From NCBI GenBank assembly GCA_002224055.1, contig AZLU01000076.1:62001-126000 (forward strand): a stretch of DNA of 64,000 bases. Reading direction: 5' to 3'. A program made the position numbers and the translations under genes. Shown piece after piece: positions 1-11,403 of this stretch (positions within the stretch are counted from its first letter, which is position 1; every line of letters begins with the position of its first letter). This DNA comes from Pezizomycotina sp. ARF18. Lineage: Eukaryota > Ascomycota. The notes under the pieces were generated by a model, which searched no databases, was not told the DNA's origin, and saw only the letters and a program-made list of their open reading frames with translations.

Positions 1-2194
1 ATATAACGGAATCGTTCCCTGCTTTTGCGGGACATCGAACAGGGTGGATATACGCCGGTTACTTTTTCCCTTTGAGTTCTGTCCTTGTGAGCGATACGAT
101 ATACCGACCGGGGACATCCGACCCAGCTCTCTGGGACAACAGCGTGACAAATTGCCTCAGAGCACCTCGGCGATTGTATTCGAAGGAACGTAAAGATATA
201 GAGCCATAAACAATATCTCGCGCTTCGAATCACCTCTTAGAACGTATATTATGTATATCGGGAAGGGAAGGGTTTAAGGCGAGAGCCTATATTTCCTTTA
301 CATCGCCTAGGCATCCATCGCGCAATCCTTGGTGAAAATTTTCAATATAAACCTGAATTGATAGCTTTACATATAAGGGAAAAAACATGTTCCCACGTTT
401 TTCTCGCTACAGCAAGTGTGGCGGCGGATGTTACAGTATAGTAACATATGCACCGTTAAAAAAAAAAAAAAAAAAAAAAGCACGTCAGCGCTAAGGTAGC
501 AGATTTTGTCGGGAGAGAATTTCTAGAATGGAAAATTTTTTTTCTCGCCTGTTCCCCTAGCCTTGTAGTATCAAACTGCGACGGGAGTTAATTTCATATA
601 TTAGTATAGTTTATTGCTATATATTTGGGGAAAGCTTGGAGGGTTGTTGGGGAGAAGCTTAATTGCGTGATTTGATTCAGAAATTGGTGATTGATGAGGT
701 TCTCGACCGTATCCGTCAATCCTGGTTGACTCGCGGAAAAATTTGCAATTCTCTTTTCTAAGACAAGCATACACTCGTGGTATGGATCAAGGCAGTCAAT
801 TGCACGGAATCAAGCAGTATTGTATCAGTATTATCGAGGAAACGAACATTTCAGGATAATCGTGATCATTGACGATAACTTAGCCCATGATCAGTATACC
901 GAGTCGCCCCGAGGCGAAGACTGTAGCCAGGAACCCAAATATCAATACCAATCCGCGATCCGATTAGGGTAGTCTAAGCGATATACCCTTGTTATCTGTC
1001 ATTACAATGAGCGTAGATATCTAGCCGACAGTGTACTACGTTGTAGAGAATAGCCGTTGTGGACGAAAACTTTAGACTGAGACACTGCGCGGTGAGGCTT
1101 CGGTTTCTAAGTCTCGCAGAGATCATGCATCCAATATTCTCCAGAATCTTTCCAGATGGAGAACCAAGGTATAGGAGCACTATGTGAAATGATTCAGGGA
1201 CGTCGGGTGTTCATAATCACATAGCAGAAGCAGCAGAGGCAGAATAGCTATCATGAAAAGCGGCGTAACTTCATTAAGGTCTATAAAACGGTTCAAAAAG
1301 TATCAGTCTACTTAGAGCTCTATCGTCAAAGATTTTTGTGTAAGATGAGGGGCGGTCTGAGAAAGAATAGATCTCTCTAAATGGCAAGACCCTATACTCC
1401 CTACCCAGTTCTACATCTATGCGCTTGTCTTGTAGTCTTCTAGATAGCTAGTGCACATTTGCCTTGGGAAAAGAAATGGACAAATTCTCCAACATCAATA
1501 GAGTTCCAATGTAAAGATGCTTTGAAATAAATATACAACGCCGCCCTTGCAATTTCTCTCGAGGTATATGCGCTGAAATAAGGGAATGGACAATAGCTTC
1601 AGCGCGAAGGTATGCGAAGAAGGACTAGTGGCCGTTGGCAGTAGGCGCTTCGCGAAAATCACCGAGGCTTGGAGGTAAAGCGGGATTTCGAAATTATGAT
1701 AGTGCGTTGGTATAATCTACCCACAGCGGTTCGTATTCAATGCAATGTTAATTAACGCTGTTAAAATTTTCACTATTTTCTCATGTAGAGATTTTTTTTG
1801 CATTCCACACGTCTAGGCAAGTATTGTATTAAGTTATTTTACGTGTTCATTCTAGGCTTTACAGCCCCGCGCAAAATAGGAAAACAGATTTACTCGTGCC
1901 AGGCAAAAACCTTATCTTGTTGGATTATAGTACTAGCAATATCTCGGGAAACCGTTAGATTCCAAAAGCTAATTCTGACATGGGTTATCTCTAAATATTC
2001 TCTCGAAGCCAAATATAAAAGGGGTGAAAACGACCGCAGATGGTATTATAACTTAGATGACCTCTACGATATCTACGCTGCGAACAGGATTTCAACCTAT
2101 TGACATCTAACAAATTCCGACCTTTACTGCATACTACTTCTACAAGATCTCCACGGCCCTTTGCTAAACACTACTCCCTCCGGACAACCATAAA
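1..2194. other. Intergenic, no supported gene
   Basis: No gene can be supported here. There is a 22-base A run at 458-479. One open frame at 1798-2100 (+) encodes about 100 residues rich in Ile, Lys and Tyr but has no ATG at its start, no splice signals and no recognisable domain; in sequence this AT-rich such a frame can arise by chance. Confidence 0.6.
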
Positions 2195-2782
2195 ATGAAA
2201 GTCATTTCTCCCGCTTTCTCCGCGGCTTCATCCTAGCGGCCTCCTATCTCTTCGGACTCTCGGATGCGGAAAAATTGAAATTCAAAATGCATATCAAGCA
2301 GCAAATACACGGCTCCGAAAGCCAGTTATTGTAAAGCTCTCTATAGCTCATCTTAGCCTTGCCCCAATGATCGTCAATTATCAGCGACTTATCGCCCCGT
2401 TTGAATACTAACATTTGACCCGCTTAGTTACACCCTGTACAACGAGAATAAAGAATAGTCAAAGGGAAGAACTCCGATAATAACGGTGTTATCAATTCGG
2501 TTGGAAACCTCAAGCACCCCCTGCGAATTGATGTCAGGGATCCTACAGATCACGACAAAACTAACGTTAAGTTTTCTTATCATCTATCGAATTGTGTGGT
2601 TTGGTGGACACTGGAAATACCGGAGCAAACTTGGGGCCTTGAAACGTCGTCCAAAGGTTCACGATTGCCATATACGTGGTCGGGGCTTCGCCAACCCTGA
2701 CCTTGACCTTAAGGGATGGAAAGCTTGGAAAGGAAACGGTTTTGAGAGGGAATTCGATGTCTCTTTTATTCAATTTTCATAA
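2195..2782 (+). pseudogene. Secreted effector-like protein, tandem copy 1 (disrupted)
   Basis: First of three tandem relatives (with 3600-4167 and 5057-5831). Exon 1 (2195-2330) starts MKVIS and, after one frame change, gives a hydrophobic signal-like segment (FILAASYLFGLSDA) and then KMHIKQQIHGSESQL. The intron 2331-2427 (97 nt) begins GTAAAG, has a perfect TACTAAC at 2407-2413 and ends TTAG; it is in phase 2, as in the other copies. Exon 2 opens with YTLYN, matching WTLYD of the others, but soon meets a stop. The C-terminal signature returns at 2700-2779 as GWKAWKGNGFEREF followed by a stop. The family is not one I can name. The copy looks decayed; some frame changes could be sequence errors. 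Confidence 0.55.
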
Positions 2783-3599
2783 CTTTGTCATGCGCATGGA
2801 AGGGGCTACTTGGGTGTATTTTGATTAACTGTGCTTTCGATTCTTTGTGGCCTATCCATTTCTTTGTAACTATTGGTTAACCGGTTATAAGTTTTTTTTT
2901 TTTTTCGGTTCAGTCTTACTAGCGAGTGAAATGCATATAAACCCTGCTGCTGCGTTGAATGAATATGAGCTATGGAGGCATATTGTAGGGATTCTACAAG
3001 AAGATGTAATCGAAACTTGAGTTAACCTACCTCGCAAAGCGGGAGTCCCGCATTGTGTACACCTCTAGAGTATGTGCATATGCTATAATGAAGATCCATT
3101 AATTATAAAATTCTGGCATCCCGCAGTTCAAACTTCCCCACCGTTGAGTGTTCAGGCGGACTAGTTAAGATCCCAAGTTTCATCGCATCTTGCGTACTTC
3201 AATTAGCGCGGAAGAATTAAAGCACGGAGTAACGCCGGTGATTATTTTCCTGTTTCTATTTTAAGTGAAACAAAAACGGGTGAGTGTCAGAGATCGAACC
3301 GGTGCCGGCGGCTAGCCGCTAGCGCTAGTTTTCTAGAAGGCGAACAAGGAGGTCTTGAGCATCTCCCTTGATCCCCCCCTTTTTTTTTTCTGAGTCGAGG
3401 ATGTAAATATTATCAAAGATTCTTTCCGTCTTTCCAACGGTCCATAACCCTCGAGCTTTTAGTCTACTAGATAATACCGCCTCCGCAACAGCTAGAAGAT
3501 AAAATTCAATCAATCATATTCAAATTAACTTCCCCTATAGTATACCTGTCGCTGTTTGTTTGATATACTTCGGATTCCCAGCCACAGGTTCGCCGCAAA

Positions 3600-4167
3600 T
3601 CCCCTACATTTTTGAAAATTGCCACCATCCACATTGCATCCAGAGGTCGTTCGACCTAGCAGATATTTTCATTTTAGAGCTGAATCAGCAGATGAAGGAG
3701 GACTGGAGCCAATTACTGTAAGACACGGACGCGCTCTCTGCAACCTTGCTCATTCTGAGCCGTCTTGACTAACTCTATATAGATGGACGCTCTACGACCG
3801 TAACCAACGAACATCGGTACGGGGGGGATTCTGAAAACAACGGCCTGATAAAGGCCGTTAACGATCTCCCTCACGGATTGCAGGTAAACGTCCGAAATCC
3901 TACACAGAAAGATAAGACCTCCATCAACTTTAAGTATCAAAGTAGCGTAACTTATAGAGGAAAGACTGCTTCCCAGCGTGGGATACTGAGACAACGGCTG
4001 CGGAAGGCCCGGATAGCGAGCGGCCGATGTCACGGGAGTGTGGTTTAGATGTCAATGGCCCCAGCATCCCGTATTATATGTGCGATGATGTGGTTCAGAT
4101 AGGCTGGCAGCCGTGGGAAGGCGGCCTCGAGAGGCATTTTAATTGTTCTTTCTTGGGATATAAGTAG
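3600..4167 (+). pseudogene. Secreted effector-like protein, tandem copy 2 (disrupted)
   Basis: Middle copy of the tandem family. Readable coding begins near 3655 (FDLADIFILELNQQMKEDW), followed by an intron at 3718-3782 (65 nt; GTAAGA donor, TTGACTAAC branch site, TATAG acceptor) in phase 2. Exon 2 starts LWTLYDRN and, after a frame change, gives DSENNGLIKAVNDLPHGLQV, aligned with the third copy. The C-terminal block at about 4040-4167 reads ECGLDVNG, CDDVVQIGW and ERHFNCSFLGYK, then TAG. Three cysteines are shared with copy 3. I could not find a clean ATG or signal peptide, so the start is approximate. At least two frame changes interrupt it. Confidence 0.5.
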
Positions 4168-4938
4168 AGCATGTTGCGTCAATTTCGAGAATCAGCGCTG
4201 AAGGTGATTTGCCATTATACTCATTCTTGTTTCCCTTGCCTTCTCTACCTTTCGTCATCTCGTCCTAGACCTATTTCTCCATTGTCACAACACGTTAGAG
4301 TTTGCTATGTAACCTTTGATTTTCCATACCTGCTTTACCAAAACATCCAAATTGTAACTTACATATAGACTTAATTTTATTAATGGTGTTCTAAGATTAC
4401 AAGTATATTCATCAAGATAAAAGCTGCAACAAGGCGTAGAATATGGAGAGTCTGCTGGAGGAGACGGATAAGGAAGGCGCCATGGGCCGATACGTATTAC
4501 GGTGATATTACAATAATTAATTTTGGAAGTCATCCAACTCTTACACTGCGAAGAAATAAAAACCTCTAAGGACCGTATATATAAATATATCTCGCGCTTT
4601 CTGCAACGTTTCCCATAGCTTAGCGCCCTCGTCGTCCGTGCGAAAAACTTACTATTTTCTCTATCTAAATAAGATTGCATAAATAGCTATAACAAACTTG
4701 AACCTACACCACACCTGGTTAAACGTGCATAAATTAAGGCCGTCTGCGCAATTACCCGGCCCCGAATGTTAAGATGTATAGTCGTTAAAGTAAAAATAGG
4801 TATAGACAGCTATTCTAGAGATAAGCTGTTGCAAAAGTACCAACCTCTCAACCTAACACAGTTGAGTAAGAATTTTTAGGTACCGAAAAATGGAAAGCGG
4901 AAAACAGGTTCATCGCCCGTGACTTCAACAAACGGGAA

Positions 4939-4945
4939 TATAAAG
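4939..4945 (+). promoter_or_regulatory. TATA-like box upstream of copy 3
   Basis: TATAAAG about 115 nt upstream of the ATG at 5057, in the range seen for other TATA boxes in this window. Assigned by motif and position only. Confidence 0.4.
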
Positions 4946-5056
4946 GCTCCATCGCCGTAATTTCCGTTTACGGGACCCATCATCGATCTGGAATCGATGA
5001 TTCGTGCTGGCACATAAACCTACGGATCTTTCCGATGAAATCTTTTCAGCATCACG

Positions 5057-5831
5057 ATGGATACCATAACTTTCCCTTCATTCAAGTCACTCTTAATCGC
5101 TTTATTATGCCTCTACGCACTATCCGCGGCCAATCCGCTCCCGCGCATACCGGTCCACAAAGACAGAGGAAGGCCAGAAGTCGGCAATGTAACCGGAGAT
5201 TACGATATAACCAAGCAATTCACAATACACCTGCACCAGCAGATGGATCACGAGTGGAGCGAGCTATAGTAAGAAACAATCATTCCCTTCTTTCAGTCCT
5301 CCAGTCATTGCATTTGCAGGAGAAGCCTCATAAGCTGAGCACAAATCATTCTGTGCCCTTAGTTGGACCCTATACGACCCCCGCGGCGACAAAATAGACA
5401 CCGGGAAGAATTCAGAAAACCACGGCCAAATAAAAGCCGGCCACGGCCTCCCACACACTGTTCAAATCCTCGTCACCGATCCAACGAATATTGACAAGAC
5501 CGATATCAAGTTTATCTACTACTCGTTTCACATCTGGCCGGAGGGGACCACCCGCCTAGGCTTTGCCACCAACGTGGACTACTGGGAGCTCCAACGCGAA
5601 GGTACGGGTGGACAACGATAAGCAAAGCTTTCACGTTAATTGCGGCACAGATCCAAGCTTGAAAGGTTTATGTGTGATAACGTTATCAAGTTGGGGTGGA
5701 AGAAGTGGAAGGGAGGATTTGAGAGGGAGTTTAATTGTTGGTTTTTGGGGTTGAGTCGACGATATGATGGTTTCTGGTGGAATTTCGGACGGCGGGTCCG
5801 TTTCGTTAGGCATTGGGATCGTGTGTTCTGA
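5057..5831 (+). CDS. Secreted effector-like protein, tandem copy 3 (best preserved)
   Basis: Exon 1 (5057-5268) encodes a clear signal peptide (MDTITFPSFKSLLIALLCLY, then ALSAANP) followed by a polar stretch ending LHQQMDHEWSEL. Intron 5269-5362 (94 nt; GTAAGA...CTTAG) is in phase 2 and joins to YWTLYDPRGDKID, keeping one frame to about 5600. Exon 2 continues SENHGQIKAGHGLPH, DPTNIDKTDIKF and GFATNVDYWELQREG. Two frame changes near 5600 and 5665 then hide the C-terminal family block: VNCGTDPSLKG, CDNVIKLGWKKWKGGF and EREFNCWFLG. Predicted extracellular, about 180-190 residues with few cysteines. No known domain was recognised; rapid divergence between neighbours suggests an effector-type family. 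I chose 5057 rather than the ATG at 5035 because only 5057 gives the signal peptide. Confidence 0.6.
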
Positions 5832-6735
5832 AGCGAATATAATAAGGCCGTAGTGTTAATCAAGACAAAATTGTAAAAATGAGAAATCTTGAAGCGTTAG
5901 TGGATAAAGGGTTTACGCATGGGCCGATAACTAGTCTATGAACCGGAAAGGTGGAGATTTAGAGATTTCGGAATTGATTTTCATCTTCATCACCTTGAGG
6001 GATTATCTCAGTAGAAACGATAACGAGCTTCATCTTATAAAGTTTCGGCGCCAGATTTTGTATCTTTTTTATTTTACAAAAGAAATATTTCTCGGTCGGG
6101 CTTCATAGACATATGGTCGAGGTACGGGTGAAAAAGTATACAAAAGAAAAGAAAACGTTGACAATGTGAAAAGAAAAGAGTCGGTCCTTGAAATTATGCG
6201 ATAACAAGCGGGATAGACGGACGCGCGAATACGTCATATTAAAAGAAAAAAAAATTCAGAAATGCTCCTCCTCCAACATCATCATCCGACTTAAGTTTTA
6301 GCTCAGTGGGGGTTGTAGTCATTCTAGAAGGATATATCGTTAGGCGCGGGCTTTTTCTAAGTCTTCCAGCACAAGGGGAGTGGATATAAAACGTACAACT
6401 CGATCGAGTGTAACTTGAACGATTCGGGGTTTGAGAAGTTCAGCAGCCCGCTAGAGGACCGGTTCCCTATCCGATCCCTGTTGGTCTTTGGGTTGCGTTG
6501 ATTTGTTGTGATAATTCTGTTGAGATCTGGTACGCAGCAGAAATTTAACAGCGGCGGCTTCCTTTTATCAAATTCTTTATTAAAAAAAAAAAAAAAAAAG
6601 AAAAAAAAGAAAATTAACAATCAACCAAACAAACATCGCAAGCCTGGCCTATACAACCACTCGAGATACTAAGTAACATCGCTCTCTACATCATCTCAAC
6701 CGTACAAGCTTATACCACAGTGGAAAACATCAGCA
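5832..6735. other. Intergenic
   Basis: No supported gene. Holds an 18-base A run (6582-6599) followed by a second A-rich run, and a TATAAA at 6385-6390. The last 130 bases are the likely 5' leader of the gene at 6736. Confidence 0.5.
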
Positions 6736-7244
6736 ATGCCGTCCTGCAAACTTCAAGTTCTCTCGTCACGCACCTTGCGCGTCGAATTAACCTCCATCAT
6801 CGGCTTCCTCACGATCCTGCTGTACCTCGTCTCCCTGGGTTTCTGGCTGCTCGGCGAATACCACATCTTCAGCGCGGAGACTGCTGAGTCTTGGACGTTT
6901 GTGCGTAATACACACTTGTGTGAAAGTAGAAAAGGGCTCGTAGAGTGTCAAGCTAATTGATTGGCTGTCTTGTTTTGCTTTAGATATTTCTCATACTCTT
7001 CTTCCTCTCGTTTTTCCTGCTCGTCGGCTCGTTCATCTTCCAGCAGCGTCCGCCGCGCGGATACATCACGCCGAAGGATGATATTGTTTGGTATCGCGCT
7101 TCTCGGCTTTCGTTGTCAATAGATATGAATTTTCAGCTAACTTCTTTGTGTTTTCTTCACAGATCCGTCAAGCTCGAATTAATTCTATATTACCCTTGTT
7201 CTAGCTGGAGCTGCCCCAAAGCCTACAACATGGGCATACTATGA
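6736..7244 (+). CDS. Small two-helix membrane protein A
   Basis: Exon 1 (6736-6900, 55 codons) begins MPSCKLQVL and holds transmembrane helix 1 (IIGFLTILLYLVSLGFWLL) and a polar loop ending AESWTF. Intron 6901-6983 (83 nt; GTGCGT...TTTAG) is phase 0. Exon 2 starts directly with helix 2 (IFLILFFLSFFLLVGSFIF) and the tail QQRPPRGYITPKDDIV. A second good intron (7091-7162; GTATCG, GCTAAC, CACAG) would create a TGA exactly at the splice junction, giving a 90-residue protein; read without that splice the frame runs on to 7244. It shares its helix, loop, phase-0 intron, helix layout with four neighbours at 8590, 11403, 13465 and 13914. Function unknown; the membrane compartment cannot be told. Confidence 0.65.
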
Positions 7245-8195
7245 GATACAGAGCAAAAGGAGGGGTATATTTCTATTTTCGAGCTAGAACATCCCGCATT
7301 TGTATTGAAAGCACAAGATTAGAGTATGATTAGATAGCGATCTCATTCGGTGCCATCATCCGTTACCGACATTTATAATTCTGAAGATTCATGTCGATTT
7401 CAGGAATGCTTGTCGCTATACTGCCATGTGAATCCTAGTCATCTAACGACGGCAGGAAAATTTGACATTAACAACGGCGTTAATATCAAGGATATTATAT
7501 CTCGTATCCTTGGCAGCCACTCTCCAGAGGGCTGGTTTTTAAGGACGTTACCCTCTCTAATCGTAGGCCAACCTTAGTGTGCCGAAGATTATCATACAGA
7601 TCAGTAGCGGAAGCGATGTTCGTATTAGGCACGCTTTAGGTTAAGCTTGGAAGCAATTTTGGGGGCATGCGGATGAAACTGGATCACCAGCTCTCGAGTG
7701 GGGGTTATCTCAGCAATAAATGATCGGATCACGGAGTCTTGTTTTGTATCGGGGATTTTAATATATAAAACCAATTTTGCGCCGAGTTTCTTGGAAAAGC
7801 TTTGTCTTCCGTAATCTTACACTCATTCTATGAAGAGTCTAGGATCAGATGAATGGTTTGTTCTGTAGGCTCTCTAACGCCAAGCTCCAACTACTTGTCT
7901 TAAGCAGGATAGCTCTAGGTATTAGGACCGCCATTATGGCACCCAACTCCTCTAATAATGGCCTACCGCCATCCAAGGACGAGATTATCGGTCTCTCATT
8001 CGCTGTCACCCTCGCCGCCGACCTACCCACAATCCCAATAATATCACTGATACCCTATCTTCTCTCCAACTCTTGCCTTGGAAACCATACCCTCTCACAT
8101 CTCCTCCCACTAACATAAATCACGCTAACTCTCGAACTGCTCAACTTCACCGTACCGCTTCTCCCAATCGACGAAATCCGCAAAAGATAGACATC
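7245..8195. other. Intergenic with one doubtful frame
   Basis: No firm gene. The only frame worth noting is 7936-8118 (+), starting MAPNSSNNG with one hydrophobic stretch; it has no partner exon, and the (+) frame beyond it is antisense to the gene ending at 8196. I leave it uncalled. Confidence 0.4.
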
Positions 8196-8590
8196 CTATA
8201 CGCCGTCATCGTCGCAATTTACGCAATCTTCTGGATCCTCCTGCGGGATCCTCCTGTATTCGATGTCGCCATGACCGGCGTAACTGACATCTTTTTGCGT
8301 TGAATTCAATTTATACGGCAAGAATTTCGAAAGCTTTATCGTGGACATCGGACTAAAAGCCATAAGGAACACGGCGAAGGTAGCTCCGATCAGGAACTAT
8401 AACGATAAGGAATCTCAGCCATTGCATCTTTAAAGACAGGGGGAGGTTTAGATCACCTACGTACGGCAAAGTAATAATATAAGCATTTCAGCTTGTGGTT
8501 GTCCTCAAAATATGCTGAGATGACGGCATAGAGCGTTAGGCAGAGCAGGAATTCTGCGACAAGTTTGGTCGCTACGAGCCACATGTTCAT
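8196..8590 (-). CDS. Small two-helix membrane protein B
   Basis: Reading the minus strand, exon 1 (8590-8465, 42 codons) starts MNMWLVATK and contains helix 1 (LVAEFLLCLTLYAVISAYF) and a short charged loop ending LYYYFA. Intron 8464-8397 (68 nt; GTACGT...ATAG, CTGA branch-like motif) is phase 0. Exon 2 (8396-8196) begins with helix 2 (FLIGATFAVFLMAF) and ends in an acidic tail with two cysteines (DPEDCVNCDDDGV) and TAG. The spliced frame is fully open, 108 residues. The gene was easy to miss because neither exon is long and its antisense frame looks hydrophobic. Same architecture and intron position as A, C, D and E. Function unknown. Confidence 0.65.
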
Positions 8591-9262
8591 TTTTTTTTGT
8601 TCTTCTTTCGATATCGATATATCGTGAAGTTAAGGCCGAGGTGGTTTTGGAGTTTGGGTGCCGGTTTAGTGGGCGAGACGCCGGCTCGGACTAGACGAAT
8701 TCGAGGACGGCGAGAATTACGTAGCTAGAGAGTTTCCTGACTCAACTAGCACAGCGACGAAATCCTGAGCAAGTTGAAAATTCTCTCACGAAAAGGAAAA
8801 ATCCCGGGGAAATCGTCTTTATAAGAATACTTCCAAATTTCCCTCAAGTAAGGGGGGGTCATTGGCATTCCAGTCTGTCTGGGCTTTTGAAAAAAAAAAA
8901 TCGTATCATTCTTTTGCCTTGTTTATTATATCAAGAACAGAAGGAAGGGCACCCTAGTACACCCTCGTATCATAATAATCGTGAACAAGTCAGCCCTTCC
9001 ACATTGCATTGCATCGTGAGAATTTGACACCCAGGCTAAGATAAAATTGGTTTCTTCCCGAATTCTGGACTTCCATCGTGAACTCGCAACAATACCTAAT
9101 CTGAGAGCTGAAAAATTGCGAAATCTTGAACATTTCTCTCGGATATCGTACTCGAAGCGGTTACACCGTTACACATGACCCAAGCTTGTTAAATAGATCT
9201 ACATTGTCTTCTTGGCTTTTCCACGCGTTGTCTTAGGTTACACAACTTCTGCTAAAAGATCT

Positions 9263-10071
9263 TCACTGACTAGCCCTTAATCCCCTTTCTGTCGTTCCCT
9301 CCATACTTCTTGTCCCCCTGAACTCCTCCATCCCCTCGCCACCGACAAACCACTCCGCCGTCTTCTCCGCCTGGAACTCCTTAAGCCTCTGCCCTAGCCC
9401 TCCCTCTCGTAATCCTCCGGCCTCGCCTGGTCCTTATGGTACTTCACCCTCAAAACTCCCCGTCCACACTATCCGGATCTAAACTCACGCTCACGACCGA
9501 ATCAATACTAACCGTATTCCCAATCACTTTGAACGTCCACGTCATGGAATTCTTGAACTGTATTAAATCGCGGTCGTTTTTTATTATTTCGTAGCCGTTG
9601 TTTGTGCCTTCTTTGAAGAGGCGTTGCAGACCGAACCATTGACCCGCGATTTGGAAGCGGTTGTCGGCGTAGGAGAAGGGGTCGTCGTATACGGCGTCCT
9701 GTTTAATTTAGTTATTGGAAGTATTTGGTGATTGTTGCATGGGGTTGTTTTTGTTAACTTACGGGTGTGTAACGCTTTAGCCTTTCGACGGTTGCATGAC
9801 ACGTGTATAACGCTAGTATATCGTCCACTAGGGATTGTCTTGTTTTATCTAACGGTAGGCTCTTGGATGGATCCGGTTTGAGGGCTTCGGCGGAAGGGAA
9901 TTTCTCTCGGTGCTCGAAAGCAGGACCTGGGAGGAAGCGTCCGTGGGTAACCCGTTCGTTCCTGTCGGTGCAGCCATAGCCTTCGCGTTCTGCATGATAA
10001 ATCTGGATAAATTGGGCCTGATCGAAGTCTTCGTTAAGGAATAAAGGTTTCGCACGAGTAGAACCATCAGT
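9263..10071 (-). CDS. NTF2-like (SnoaL-type fold) fungal protein, disrupted
   Basis: Minus-strand gene of a conserved fungal family with an NTF2-like domain. The first readable exon (about 10071-9763) has the family's N-terminal motifs: DFDQAQF, GYGCTDRNERV, GRFLPGPAFEHREKFPSAE and QSLVDDILALYTCHATVERL. Intron 9762-9699 (64 nt; GTAAGT, AACTAAAT, ACAG) is phase 0. Exon 2 begins DAVYDDPFSYADNRFQIAGQ, followed by WTFKV and VSLDPDSV. Then one frame change leads to VKYHKDQARPEDYEREG, and another to LGQRLKEFQAEKTAEWF and the end at 9263. I recall homologues with the same order (YDD...AGQW...VKYHKDQ...DYSHEGLG). No ATG is in frame at the 5' end, so an upstream exon or a further frame change is missing. 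NTF2-like folds bind small molecules or act as scaffolds; no activity can be assigned. Confidence 0.75.
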
Positions 10072-10994
10072 TTTGAAAAATGTAACGTTGGATTATCTCG
10101 AGAATATTGGTCGCTGTTTTAATGTATTTAAATATTGGTATCTATATGCCTCACCCTACTCAGACACAAAGTGTCATCCGTGATGAATTGCTTTTGCAAA
10201 CAAGCATCAAGGCGGGTTTGATTCTCCGCGAAGTCGGATATTTGTAGAGTGTTTACGTCACGACTCTCCTGCAGATCTGGACATGCCCAGATCCTTCAGA
10301 TTTCCGAGATCCATGTTCCGCCCGGGGAGTTTTAGCGATCGAGCCGCCGAACGGGGATAGATTTCGGCGATCTTTCAAAATAGACGCGGGCCATTCCGCG
10401 AATCTTTGGGAGTTAAGCCCCTTAACCGCTCACGGATGCCGGCTTTTTAGTCCGCAAGCGTTCTATTCACCCGCCATATCTCACCGCTTAGAAACGTAGA
10501 GGGACAGATTGTAAAAATTTCCAGTCGAGCTATTCCGCCGTCCTGCCTTGTGTCTGGAATATGGGAGGGTCACTGCCTTTCCATCACCTATGAAGGGTTT
10601 TAAACAAATATCAATATTTCCTTAAGTATTTCCAGCTTTGCCAGCAGACCTAAATACTTCATGGAGTAGTAAAACATACACAAAATAACGCCAGAAAAGA
10701 AGATATTCCAATAAAGAAAATATAGCAAGTCCATTTTAAAAATATAATAAATAAATAAAAAGAAGGCGGTCATCATCGTCAATTCCCTCCATAATTCTAT
10801 TTCCCCTATTCTCCAAGAAAAGGGTTTCTAAATCGCAACCAACGTCAGCAATCTGCAAAACACCCCACGCCGTCGTCAAGGGATCGTTGAGAAACTCACT
10901 GAACAGTATAACATCCCCCGAATCGAAAGCTTCAAAACCCTCACTAACTCCCACCCTTCCTTTCCTTTTTCGGAGGAGTAGTATTCGAAACACC
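10072..10994. other. Intergenic
   Basis: No supported gene. The minus-strand frame just below 10995 may be a continuation or 3' UTR of gene C; see that entry. Confidence 0.5.
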
Positions 10995-11403
10995 CTAGAT
11001 GTCCTTGTACGGGCTATTGCGGATGTACTTCATACCGTTCTCCTCCTCGGGCTCGGGATAGTAACCGGCCAAGAAGACGAGGAAGCAGCAGAACCAAGGG
11101 AGAAAAGTGATGAAGATGTACGCCATCCAAGTGAAGACGGCCTGTGAGGAACCTATCAGCATACTTCAACTACAGCCTGATAAGAACGGAGGAAGGGGGA
11201 GAAGAAAGAAAGGAGGGAGTGAGATCAAGAAAAAGAGTACGTACGAGCGCGGTGAGCGGCGAAACGAAGTACCACCAACGCCTGTCCGGGTTGCTCTCGA
11301 CGAACCAGACCGCGATCTGAAAGCCGACGTAGCAGCACGTCATGAGCACGAACATGTCAAAGGCTGACATCTTCGGCTCCTTGGGCGGTTCTTTGATGAA
11401 CAT
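10995..11403 (-). CDS. Small two-helix membrane protein C
   Basis: Exon 1 (11403-11245, 53 codons) starts MFIKEPPKEPKMSAFD and holds helix 1 (MFVLMTCCYVGFQIAVWFV) and the loop ESNPDRRWWYFVSPLTAL. Intron 11244-11142 (103 nt; GTACGT...CACAG) is phase 0. Exon 2 (11141-10995) opens into helix 2 (AVFTWMAYIFITFLPWFCCF, then LVFLAG) and an acidic tail YYPEPEEENGMKYIRNSPYK, DI, then TAG. 101 residues, no frame change. After the TAG the same frame stays open for another 16 codons (GVSNTTPPKKERKGGS), so the TAG may be a recent CAG-to-TAG change. Same layout as A, B, D and E. Function unknown. Confidence 0.7.

Noticed and set aside
1798-2103. Open frame containing an IYSC motif like the Y-x-C of powdery mildew effectors
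   Set aside because: No ATG, no signal peptide, no intron at the expected place; a single three-residue match is not evidence.
3290-3320. GATCGAACC motif resembling a tRNA T-arm on the minus strand
   Set aside because: The flanking bases do not pair as a T stem and no acceptor or anticodon arm is present.
5035-5397. Alternative start at 5035 (MKSFQHHDGYHN) for effector copy 3
   Set aside because: Different frame, no signal peptide, and it does not match the other family copies.
8073-8303. Plus-strand frame with a hydrophobic stretch (DILYAVIVAIYAIFWILL)
   Set aside because: It is exactly antisense to exon 2 of membrane protein B, whose spliced frame has better support.
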